Origin: Dyadobacter luticola
GTDB lineage: Bacteria > Bacteroidota > Bacteroidia > Cytophagales > Spirosomataceae
Direction: 5' to 3'
NCBI RefSeq assembly: GCF_005860805.1
Contig: NZ_VCEJ01000002.1
Span: forward strand, 542,375-606,374
Length of the DNA: 64,000 nucleotides
The translations under genes were made by a program, and so were the position numbers. The stretch's first letter is position 1. The number at the start of each line of letters is the position of its first letter. Of the stretch, positions 34,696 to 42,727 are shown in pieces. The notes under the pieces are model-generated. The model did not search any database. It was not told the origin of the DNA and saw only the letters and a list, made by a program, of their open reading frames with translations.

Positions 34696-35126
34696 GACTA
34701 ATAAATGAATGTTGGTAATTGAGAATGCAGTGTTTCCGGGCCACTAGTTGACGTTCCGGAAGACAATGCAAACTTAAAGCGGGCGGTGAGCGGCAACAAT
34801 AAAGTGAAGGGTACAAAACGTCATCAGACCGTTTTATAGAGGTTTACAAGAGGTATACACTTAAAGAAAAATGAAATAATTTCCAGGCTTAATGCAGATT
34901 GTATGCAAATGGTGATAAGCATTATTCAACAAGCTGCTGCCGCATTTTAGCCGAAAAAATAAAGTTTCCAGTTGCTGCATTATACGTTTGGGTAAATCAG
35001 ATTTAATGATTGTTCTTTGCAGAATCTCAATTTCCTCTTTCAGAACTTCATGAGTTAAAGTCTACTTCCCCAGAGATCATGGTCTCTTTTTGACTCAGCT
35101 ATTCCTTGACATCTCTAATCCTTTTT
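34696..35126. other. Divergent promoter region between two secreted-protein genes
   Basis: No gene is seen. TACGTTTG at 34983-34990 fits the -7 element TAnnTTTG for the rightward gene but lacks a well-spaced TTTG upstream. The leftward promoter was not identified. Confidence 0.4.
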
Positions 35127-37577
35127 ATGAAAAAACTTTACTGCTTCATTGCGTTCCTGCTTCCTTTTGCTTCGTTCGCTCAATGCCCCACCAGCACCGT
35201 TTTCCTTGGCACGCAAGATGATGTGAATTCGTTTCCCAGCACCTATCCCGGTTGTGTAACGCTGCCCGAAAGTTTGTACCTAATAGGAGGGGACCAACCT
35301 ACGGACATTTCCGATCTGTCTCCGTTATCGGTTCTTACGAGTGTTGGTGGTAGCATCCTGATCCAAAACATGGGTGCATTAACAACCCTGAACGGCCTTC
35401 AAAACATTACTTCAATTGGTGGCGAGCTGGAACTTTATTCCAATCCGGTATTAGCGGATATATCAGCGCTTTCACAAATTACAAGTGTGCCGGACAGACT
35501 TTCGATTGATGGCAATGATGCGCTTACAACATTGTTTGGCCTGAATAATGTCAAGTCCATAGGTAATGACCTGAATATCTCTGCTAATAATGCCCTGACC
35601 ACAATAAGCGGTCTGACCGTAACGTCTGTGGGCGAAGACATCAACATTGTGAGCAATCCGTTGCTTACGGATTTGCAGGGACTTCAAAATATTGTCACGC
35701 TTGGTAACGATCTTTTGATATCGAATAACGATGCCCTGACCAGCCTTCAAGCCCTTTCTGGATTTACAGTTGTAAATGAAGATATGGAAATATCTTACAA
35801 TCCGTCACTGATCAGTCTAGCCGGTCTCGAAAATATTACAACCTACACTGGCGATTTAATTATCCTTGGCAATACATTGATTTCGGATCTCTCGCTGCTT
35901 TTAGACCTCACCGAAATTGGCGGCACACTCCGTATCGGCGAAAGTCCGTTGATTACAGATTTAAAAGCATTGGAAAATATTACTACGGTAGGTGGTCTTT
36001 ACATTGACGGCAATACTGCATTGACGACTTTGAGTGATCTGAAATTAACAAGTGCGCAAGCTATAACGATTGAAAACAACGATTTACTCACGGATCTGAA
36101 AGGTCTTGAGAATATTACCACATTGGAAGAGAATTTAGCAATCATCGATAATGATGGGCTGACAAACCTGAACGAGCTGGCTGGTTTGACCAGGATCGGT
36201 TCAATGATCATCGCTAATAATATCGCCCTAAACAACATTCAGGCGCTGTCAAAAATCACTTCATTGCCCGGATATTTCGGGCTTCAAATCGCCTCAAATA
36301 GCGCACTGACGGATTTACAGGGTTTGGAAAATATAACGACCATTAGCGGGCCAGTTCTGATTTTGCAAAATCAAGGATTAACTAGTTTGAATGGATTGGA
36401 CGGCCTCACAGCGATTGACGGGACAGATTTTAATGGGCCTGGTTTGACCATTACGGGCAATCCGGACCTCGCCGATATCAGTGCTCTCTCCGCTTTGACA
36501 ACCTTGAACAATGGATTTGCAATTTCCGAGAATGGTGCGCTGGTAAGCCTCGCCGGGTTAAACAACATACAATCATTCGGGCCTTTTTCTTATTTATATA
36601 TTGCGGGTAATCCGTCATTAACAAGCCTGGCCGGGATTGGAAATCTTGAAAGCGTGGATGTTTTTGTGATCGACGATAATGACTTACTGACCGATTTATC
36701 CGGTCTTGAAACGCTGGAAACAGTGACACTGTACTTCGATGTAAGCGGCCATGGCGCACTTACTTCTCTTAAAGGATTGAAGAACCTGACAACCATCAGC
36801 GGTGCGCTTGTATTGGACTCTAACCCAATGCTTTCAAATCTAAACGATTTGAGCAGTCTTACTTCGCTGCTGAAGACACTCACCATTACGAATAACGAAA
36901 ATCTGGGCACTTGCGCCGTGGCGGGTATATGTGCTTTCTTAAAAACGAGCAGCCCCGACGACGTCATGATCGCCAATAATAGCATTGGATGCAACTCTCA
37001 GCAACAAGTAGAAGTATCATGTGGCAATTTGCCGGTTACATTGGTGGAGTTCAAAGCCAGGAAACAAGAGCGTTTTGTGCAGTTGATCTGGTCTACCAGC
37101 AGTGAGGTGAATAGCAGCCATTTTGATATACAGCACAGCCATAATGCGGGCCAATCCTGGGAAACGCTGGGTCAGATTCGGTCGAGTGGGGAGAGTTCCG
37201 AAGCAAAAAATTACGAGTTTATCCACCTTAACCCTTCGCAAGGCGAGAATCTATACCGTTTGAAAATGGTTGATCTGGATAAAACGTTTGCATTCAGTAC
37301 AATCCGTAGCGTCAACATTGACCAGCCGAATGAATTCTCGGTATATCCCAATCCCGTCGCTGACCAGCTTACCGTGGAAGCAAGCGGTGCAACCACAGCT
37401 AGTAAACTTCGGATTTGCAATGCAGCGGGCAAAATGCTTTTATCCAAAGACGTCAAGTTCTCCGGACAACCTTACCAGGTTGAAACATCAGCCTTGCCCA
37501 CTGGAATTTACACCATTCAAATGCTTAGCGGGACGGGTAAAAAACAAGTGCAGAAATTCGTGAAAATGGTACATTAA
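35127..37577 (+). CDS. Large secreted receptor-L-domain/LRR-like protein with T9SS sorting domain
   Basis: ATG 35127 (MKKLYCFIAFLLPFASFAQ) gives 816 residues. After the signal there are about twenty short leucine-rich units (LTDLQGLENITTI, ALTSLQALSG and similar) of the receptor L-domain/bacterial LRR kind (about 30-600). A linker with LPVTLVEFKARKQERFVQLIWSTSSE (fibronectin III-like, about 650-730) follows, then a type A sorting domain, VYPNPVADQLTVEAS...IQMLSGTGKKQVQKFVKMV. This class of repeat forms a curved binding solenoid. Likely an adhesin or surface binder; ligand unknown. Confidence 0.87.
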   Translation: MKKLYCFIAFLLPFASFAQCPTSTVFLGTQDDVNSFPSTYPGCVTLPESLYLIGGDQPTDISDLSPLSVLTSVGGSILIQNMGALTTLNGLQNITSIGGELELYSNPVLADISALSQITSVPDRLSIDGNDALTTLFGLNNVKSIGNDLNISANNALTTISGLTVTSVGEDINIVSNPLLTDLQGLQNIVTLGNDLLISNNDALTSLQALSGFTVVNEDMEISYNPSLISLAGLENITTYTGDLIILGNTLISDLSLLLDLTEIGGTLRIGESPLITDLKALENITTVGGLYIDGNTALTTLSDLKLTSAQAITIENNDLLTDLKGLENITTLEENLAIIDNDGLTNLNELAGLTRIGSMIIANNIALNNIQALSKITSLPGYFGLQIASNSALTDLQGLENITTISGPVLILQNQGLTSLNGLDGLTAIDGTDFNGPGLTITGNPDLADISALSALTTLNNGFAISENGALVSLAGLNNIQSFGPFSYLYIAGNPSLTSLAGIGNLESVDVFVIDDNDLLTDLSGLETLETVTLYFDVSGHGALTSLKGLKNLTTISGALVLDSNPMLSNLNDLSSLTSLLKTLTITNNENLGTCAVAGICAFLKTSSPDDVMIANNSIGCNSQQQVEVSCGNLPVTLVEFKARKQERFVQLIWSTSSEVNSSHFDIQHSHNAGQSWETLGQIRSSGESSEAKNYEFIHLNPSQGENLYRLKMVDLDKTFAFSTIRSVNIDQPNEFSVYPNPVADQLTVEASGATTASKLRICNAAGKMLLSKDVKFSGQPYQVETSALPTGIYTIQMLSGTGKKQVQKFVKMVH

Positions 37578-37614
37578 ACGGGATCATTGAAGACTGACTG
37601 AATAAGTGGCCATT

Positions 37615-38049
37615 TTACGGGACAGCCGCAAAATTATTCGGAGCTGCGCACTGTTTCCAATAATCGACTATCAGCCTGATTGTATTTTTAATATCTTCCA
37701 TTTTCGACGGTTTTATAAAAAAGCCCTGTGCGGAAGTACTATAAGCGTCAATAACAGCCTTTTGATTAATTGCCGTCGTGAAATAGATATATGGAATGCA
37801 TTTAAGGCTGAGCGCTGCATCAGTGTGTAATTTTCGCCTTAGTTCAAGTCCGTCGAGCTTGGGAAGATTGATGTCAGACAGAATCAGAAAAGGAAGGTCT
37901 GTGGTTGTATGCAGATGCTCCAATGCTGATAGTCCGTCGGGAAAATAAAGACGTTGGTTACTATAACCGAGCTCATTGAAGACTTCCTCTAAGATAAATT
38001 GATCGTCTTCGTCATCTTCAATGATGATAATGGTGCCATTTTTATTCAT
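37615..38049 (-). CDS. Single-domain response regulator (CheY/Rcp1-like)
   Basis: I chose ATG 38049 (MNKNGTIIIIEDDEDDQFILEEVF), giving 144 residues; the longer frame has no family character. It is a lone receiver with acidic cluster EDDEDD, phospho-acceptor in LILSDINLPKLDG (Asp near 60), Thr in YFTTA and Lys in FIKPS. Such stand-alone receivers act in phosphorelays, often with hybrid or phytochrome-like kinases encoded elsewhere. No kinase is adjacent. Confidence 0.88.
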   Translation of the reverse strand: MNKNGTIIIIEDDEDDQFILEEVFNELGYSNQRLYFPDGLSALEHLHTTTDLPFLILSDINLPKLDGLELRRKLHTDAALSLKCIPYIYFTTAINQKAVIDAYSTSAQGFFIKPSKMEDIKNTIRLIVDYWKQCAAPNNFAAVP

Positions 38050-38227
38050 GATTCTGGTTTTTTGCATTTCGGAAAATATCCTAACACCTCGCTTACAAAT
38101 TTTTGTTGATGTGTGGTGGATACGGCCCTTAAACAAATTATACCAGACAGAGATAAAGACCTTGGGTTACTGCCCTGCCTCAAACTTTTAAAGTGAAAAC
38201 GCGCCATAAGGCGATAGCGCCGACATC

Positions 38228-38326
38228 ATGAAAACCCAACTAACTATTCAAGGCAGTTCAATTCGAGGAATCGCATCATTTTACGAGGAGATCAACAGGG
38301 TCTTTGTCAAACCCGGAATGAGGTAA
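38228..38326 (+). pseudogene. Barstar-family N-terminal fragment
   Basis: ATG 38228 opens a 32-codon frame: MKTQLTIQGSSIRGIASFYEEINRV then FVKPGMR and TAA. Strand, turn, and IASFYEEINRVF are the first strand and helix of barstar (barnase inhibitor) proteins, normally about 90 residues. The rest, including the inhibitory helix, is missing. Barstar relatives act as immunity proteins for RNase toxins; no toxin gene is adjacent. Confidence 0.55.
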
Positions 38327-38383
38327 ATGGCAGAATGAATAATAGGAGGTTAAATGCGGGTTAGAAAACATAAAAAACATGAA

Positions 38384-38773
38384 TCACCTCCTGAAAAACG
38401 AGAGGATAACATTGACTAGAAAAATGATCTGAGCTGCCGCGAATGTAAACAAAAGCGCGAAAAAAGTTTGGAATGCAATGTTAGCATTGGACGCCAGTAG
38501 CGCAATAATGGTGAGTGTAACGATGGTTATTGCAATATGCAAGAAGGACATTGAATAATTAAGCTTCTTGCCGGCCTTGCGCATCATCCAATAAATTAGC
38601 CCGAAAAAACCTATCAAAATAGCTACCGCACCAGCATATTGAATGATACCGAGTACATAGTAGGTATCATAAAGCTGAAAATCGATCGCATGCTGTTTGA
38701 ATAATAGCCCTGCTAGCAGAATTATGGGTATGCTTAACCAACATACTGCGTGAGGTGAGGTTGAAGTACTCAT
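38384..38773 (-). CDS. Four-helix membrane protein resembling a haem-copper oxidase subunit I segment
   Basis: The 129 residues have four membrane helices (about 8-25, 42-63, 73-94, 100-127). The stretch FQLYDTYYVLGIIQYAGAVAIL resembles helix X of cytochrome oxidase subunit I (DIQLHDTYFVVAHFHY), but the haem-ligand histidines are replaced by Ile/Gln. It cannot bind haem in the same way. Similar short Bacteroidota proteins retain the DTYYV motif and have no known role. It lies 19 bases downstream of the serine hydrolase gene and may share its transcript. Confidence 0.6.
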   Translation of the reverse strand: MSTSTSPHAVCWLSIPIILLAGLLFKQHAIDFQLYDTYYVLGIIQYAGAVAILIGFFGLIYWMMRKAGKKLNYSMSFLHIAITIVTLTIIALLASNANIAFQTFFALLFTFAAAQIIFLVNVILSFFRR

Positions 38774-38791
38774 AATTAAATCCCAAAATTC

Positions 38792-39952
38792 TCAAAAACT
38801 ATACCTTACCAACTGTCGAAAATCTAAATTTGGTTGGATGGTTTTGTCGAACCCGGCTTGGGTGAAGATGAGGCCATAGAAGTTTCTTTTTCGATTGATC
38901 CAGCCATGGATTCCCTTTGCACTCATGATTACCACTTCTTCCGCAACCTTATTAGAGATTTCGGCTCTTGTCATGCCTAATCCATAGGTTTGATCCACAC
39001 CGTTCGTATTGTCGCGTTCCATGATGTCAACTGAACTGGATTTAAGCACTCTTACTCCCCCATAAGTGCCTTTATTATACATCATTGTCAAAAATCGAAG
39101 GTATTCATTCATAGAACAAACAACCCCATAACCAGTTGCTGGATTGGCGACGTTTTCCGGACTGTAAACGGCTTTTCCCATTTGACATTTAGAGCCAATT
39201 CGCTCCCAGAAGATTTGCGCCCACGGTTTTTTTTCAACGATCTCTGCCACGCGCGATGCGACGCTGAAAGATACGCTGCCATAATGTGACTGCGTGCCGG
39301 GTGCAAATAATAATGGAGTCCTGATCGCAATACTATCTATATTTTGTGAAAGCGTTATATTGTTGCGGGTATCGAATGTTGATTCCGTGACAATTCCGGA
39401 GGTGTGGGTTAATAATTGGCGGATCGTAATGTCTTTTTTGTCATTTTGAAAAGAGGCAATGTATTTACTCACCTTATCATCAAGTGCCAAATTTCCCGAT
39501 TCCACAATACTCATGATCACCGCAGCCGTAATTGTTTTTGAAGCAGAGAAAATGGGCAACGGGGTTTCAGTATTATAAATCCCTTTCTGATAACAAAATA
39601 AGGTGGAACCTTGCCTCCCGATATAAACAACCAGATTGCTATCATATTTCTGGGCATTTGCATCGAGGAAACCGCGAAATTTTGCCTTTGAATTTGAAAG
39701 TGCGTTAATCGGAAAGTTATTGCACGGTTTCAAAAACATCAGGTTTTGAAGATCGCGGTCTGTTCCAAATGCTGAGACGGAATCACTAACCAAACCGAGT
39801 TCCGCGTTGCAGGTTACACACGTGCTATCGACCGGATTAATGACTACTGGGGTGGTGACATCGGGGATGGTATCTACCGGTTTTGGGGCACTATGATGAG
39901 TTTCACAAGCCAGACTCAGCGCGGCGATAAAAACAAGTAATGTTCGTTTCAT
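38792..39952 (-). CDS. Beta-lactamase-like serine hydrolase lipoprotein (CubicO type)
   Basis: The 386 residues start with a lipoprotein signal (lipobox LSLAC, Cys 16). The class C/CubicO fold shows SxxK as FSASKTIT (Ser near 132), a Tyr motif HYGSVSF near 220, and the surrounding DKVSKYIASFQ and QLLTHTSGI motifs. Such periplasmic enzymes act as D-Ala esterases, peptidases or lipases; beta-lactam resistance is unlikely. Its start overlaps the acyltransferase stop (ATGA at 39949), so the two are coupled. Confidence 0.85.
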   Translation of the reverse strand: MKRTLLVFIAALSLACETHHSAPKPVDTIPDVTTPVVINPVDSTCVTCNAELGLVSDSVSAFGTDRDLQNLMFLKPCNNFPINALSNSKAKFRGFLDANAQKYDSNLVVYIGRQGSTLFCYQKGIYNTETPLPIFSASKTITAAVIMSIVESGNLALDDKVSKYIASFQNDKKDITIRQLLTHTSGIVTESTFDTRNNITLSQNIDSIAIRTPLLFAPGTQSHYGSVSFSVASRVAEIVEKKPWAQIFWERIGSKCQMGKAVYSPENVANPATGYGVVCSMNEYLRFLTMMYNKGTYGGVRVLKSSSVDIMERDNTNGVDQTYGLGMTRAEISNKVAEEVVIMSAKGIHGWINRKRNFYGLIFTQAGFDKTIQPNLDFRQLVRYSF

Positions 39953-41154
39953 GAATGGCTGACAGGAATAACATTAGGAAATATCTTATGTCTCAAACTC
40001 ATGAAAGGCAATTCTATAAACCGGTACATCAGGTAAGCGACTATGTAGGTGAAAAAATATGTTCCGGCAAAAACGGCAGCCTTTGAAATGCCTAATTCAA
40101 GTCCCTCCGCGTTATACCAGTCTGTCGCTAAATCTATCATTAATAAATGCATCAAATAAAAGGAGTACGACGTCTTGCTGATATTGGTAATTATGTTTAC
40201 GGTAATTTTTCCCGGACGCGGACATATCGATGCGTAAGGCAATATAAGTGCAAAACCACAGCAAAATAGCGGAAGAAATAATACATCAATAAAAATATTA
40301 GCCTTTCCGCCTGCGACAGTCTGGTCGACAATTACAAAGCAGATCAGGACAAGTGCAAGACCAGCACCGAGCAGTATTTTCCTTATTTTTTCACTGTAAT
40401 GATTTTTGTCAACTAAAAAAGCGGTCAGACATCCGTAAGCAATTGCGTCCAGCCTGAAAGGGACAATCTTTCGCATTTGATCCCAATCGCCTACGGGTGT
40501 TGCGAAAGTTTTCCAGCTTGGATAGATGAAATTTTCAGTAATAAGATAGTTGATCAAATCTTGCTGATAAACAATATGGTAAATCAGCTTGGTAAATAAT
40601 CCGAAAATCAGAAAGGCGAATACTACTGTAAGGAAAATCCGGTCCCTGTTTCTGAAATCCGATATTAAATATCCCACCGTTATCATTAACAAAGGAAACA
40701 ACAAATAGAACCACTCTTCCACGGCAAGGCTCCACGAATGTGGAAAAAAGCCGGGAACAGGCGTAATGATATTTTGAATAAAAAATAAATAGAAAACCTT
40801 GTTGTGGGTAGATCCTGAAAAAGAATTGTAGATGGCAAAAGCCGCAAAATAAGCGGGCAAAGTCCGCAGCCATCGATTAACCCAAAAGACCCGGACTGCT
40901 TGCCAGTTAAGTTCCGGTTTAAACATGGTGCGAAGTATAATGCGTCCGATCAGAAAGCCGCTGAGTACGAAAAAGGCTTCTACACCAAATCCCAGATAAC
41001 CGAAGTAGTTAAAGATGTTTGTGAATGGATTGATTGATACGGAATGTGCTAAAAAAACCATTATTACGCAACAGGCACGTACGAGATCTAATCCAAATAA
41101 CCGTTCAATTTTCTTAGAAACTACACGGTAAGGGGGAGTAAAAGTTTCGATCAT
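39949..41154 (-). CDS. Acyltransferase 3 family membrane O-acyltransferase
   Basis: The 401 residues have about ten membrane helices and the family motifs RLFGLDLVRACCVIMVFLAHS (start, with R...H near 16-36), the helix GFGVEAFFVLSGFLIGR, and SWSLAVEEWFYLLFP. These enzymes O-acetylate or acylate surface polysaccharide, LPS or peptidoglycan using cytoplasmic acyl-CoA. The overlapping downstream gene is a serine hydrolase lipoprotein; both could act on the same extracytoplasmic acyl groups (inference). Confidence 0.9.
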   Translation of the reverse strand: MIETFTPPYRVVSKKIERLFGLDLVRACCVIMVFLAHSVSINPFTNIFNYFGYLGFGVEAFFVLSGFLIGRIILRTMFKPELNWQAVRVFWVNRWLRTLPAYFAAFAIYNSFSGSTHNKVFYLFFIQNIITPVPGFFPHSWSLAVEEWFYLLFPLLMITVGYLISDFRNRDRIFLTVVFAFLIFGLFTKLIYHIVYQQDLINYLITENFIYPSWKTFATPVGDWDQMRKIVPFRLDAIAYGCLTAFLVDKNHYSEKIRKILLGAGLALVLICFVIVDQTVAGGKANIFIDVLFLPLFCCGFALILPYASICPRPGKITVNIITNISKTSYSFYLMHLLMIDLATDWYNAEGLELGISKAAVFAGTYFFTYIVAYLMYRFIELPFMSLRHKIFPNVIPVSHS

Positions 41155-41228
41155 GAGAGGTGAGAGTAAGATGTCCAGGACGAAGATATAAGGTCTTCAA
41201 ATTAATTGGACATTTTACAACTAAAAAA

Positions 41229-41250
41229 AAAGGAGCCGTGTAGCTCCTTT
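41229..41250. terminator. Rho-independent-like terminator between convergent or adjacent genes
   Basis: AAAGGAGC at 41229-41236 pairs perfectly with GCTCCTTT at 41243-41250 over a 6-base loop, flanked by A-run and ATTTTA. It follows the minus-strand DUF417 gene stop. Confidence 0.75.
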
Positions 41251-41253
41251 ATT

Positions 41254-41808
41254 TTAAATTCGCGCACTGGCCACCTCTCTATAAACGCCAGGTACTCTTT
41301 TAGTTAACGTGCTGCGCAGGCTTTGAGGCCTTGCGACTATCCTTGCGCCTGTCCAGGTGGAGGCAATGACCATTCCTGCTGCAATCAGAATAATATCTTT
41401 AATAATATATTGGGCTTCCAAAGTTGGCGCGTGAACCGGACCGGGAAAAAGTTCTGCCGGGTACAAAAGCAGCGGCGACATAGCCCCTATCATTTGTAAA
41501 GCAAGCAACCAAACCCCAACCCGCAGGAGCATACCGGTTAAAAAGCAGAGGCCGATCACACATTCGAGGCCAGCTACGAATATCATGGCTGTATGCCCGG
41601 AAAAGATGCCCAATGTCAGGACGGTTGTAGTGCGTGTTGCCAGCGACTGGATCGGACTGATGCCATTGAAAAATTTGAGGACACCAAATCCCACAAAAAC
41701 CAGCCCCATCGAAAAGCGAAGAACATTAATGCTGTTGGCTACGAGCCATTTGTTGATGGCAGTGTCAAGCTTGTCGAAACGGTCAAACAAATTGTGCGTG
41801 TTATTCAT
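41254..41808 (-). CDS. DUF417 (YkgB-type) inner-membrane protein
   Basis: ATG 41808 (MNNTHNLFDRFDKLDTAINKW) gives 184 residues. There are four membrane helices and the typical motifs LRFSMGLVFVGFGVLKFF, GLECVIGLCFLTGMLLR and AQYIIKDIILIAAGMVIA. The DUF417/YkgB family is related to DoxX-like quinone-linked membrane proteins and is induced by reactive chlorine in E. coli (RclC family); its role here is inferred only. Monocistronic with a strong terminator. Confidence 0.82.
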   Translation of the reverse strand: MNNTHNLFDRFDKLDTAINKWLVANSINVLRFSMGLVFVGFGVLKFFNGISPIQSLATRTTTVLTLGIFSGHTAMIFVAGLECVIGLCFLTGMLLRVGVWLLALQMIGAMSPLLLYPAELFPGPVHAPTLEAQYIIKDIILIAAGMVIASTWTGARIVARPQSLRSTLTKRVPGVYREVASARI

Positions 41809-41941
41809 GATGAAGACGTTAAGTTTTAGATTTCCCTTATGTACGCCGGTGGTCACTTAAAAAGATTTGTGGTGTTGAATTAATTATCTTTTTTGAAGTA
41901 TAAATATGTAACTTAATGGCAACTAAACTAACTGAATACAC

Positions 41942-42685
41942 ATGAAGGTCTTTCTTTACGCTTTCTTGCTGCTTGCAGCATTGTCTTGTAAAAAATCCGA
42001 TGTGGATATCGTTGAAAGCGACACGGTTTTGAGTGAATATCCGGATTGGTATACCTTAAAATCCCCGGTAGATCGCCAGATTGAAGGTGTTTGGGGCAAT
42101 TACGACAAAACGGTGCTCATCTCAACCATGTCGAAAATCTTCCGGACTACCGATCAGGGAAAGCATTGGGACTTGGTTCACGAGCAGTCGACAGGGATGT
42201 TTGGCGTTGTGCAATATCAGGACACGCTGTTCACCATGAGCGGGTTGTCCAACCAAACCAGGGATAAATCATCCCAGCAGGTTTTGGTACAGGCCGATAA
42301 TTTCAGCACCGACGATGGCAAAACCTGGCAGAAATACACCGCGATAAATCCTGCTTTGGGAGAAATCCCCGAATTCGATTCACCCGAAAAATTTCTGATA
42401 AACCCGATTGTTGCGCCAACAAAAGTTACCTACCAAATCTTCAAAGCCTTCCGCGACGAAAATGCAACCGTGGGAAACTTTACCACTCCCGGCGTCGTGA
42501 AGTCAACAGGCGAAAGAATTGATCTTCCGCAGCTTCATCAGCTCCAAAGCCTCTACTTCGATGATCAGCAGCGGCTATACATCGTCGGAAGTGATGCGGT
42601 GTGCGGCACGGAAGAGTCATTTAAATTTTGCAATAGCAAAGGGGGACGGGGTGTGGTATACGTTTCCAAGAAGGCATTGCCGTAG
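41942..42685 (+). CDS. Lipoprotein with sialidase/BNR-like segments
   Basis: The 247 residues have a lipobox LAALSC (Cys 16). The remainder has BNR-like phrases (FRTTDQGKHWDLV, STDDGKTWQKYT) spaced as in beta-propeller/sialidase-like domains, but only about three or four blades are visible, so the propeller is incomplete or forms with another chain. No catalytic motif. Unknown function; likely outer-membrane lipoprotein. Confidence 0.7.
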   Translation: MKVFLYAFLLLAALSCKKSDVDIVESDTVLSEYPDWYTLKSPVDRQIEGVWGNYDKTVLISTMSKIFRTTDQGKHWDLVHEQSTGMFGVVQYQDTLFTMSGLSNQTRDKSSQQVLVQADNFSTDDGKTWQKYTAINPALGEIPEFDSPEKFLINPIVAPTKVTYQIFKAFRDENATVGNFTTPGVVKSTGERIDLPQLHQLQSLYFDDQQRLYIVGSDAVCGTEESFKFCNSKGGRGVVYVSKKALP

Positions 42686-42727
42686 TCAATGTAATATTCT
42701 GACGGCGTTGTTGAGAAACTGGACAAC

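Noticed and set aside
37060..37080. GAGCGTTTTGTG as an array repeat arm
   Set aside because: Chance match inside the coding sequence of the secreted solenoid protein; no second arm or dyad.
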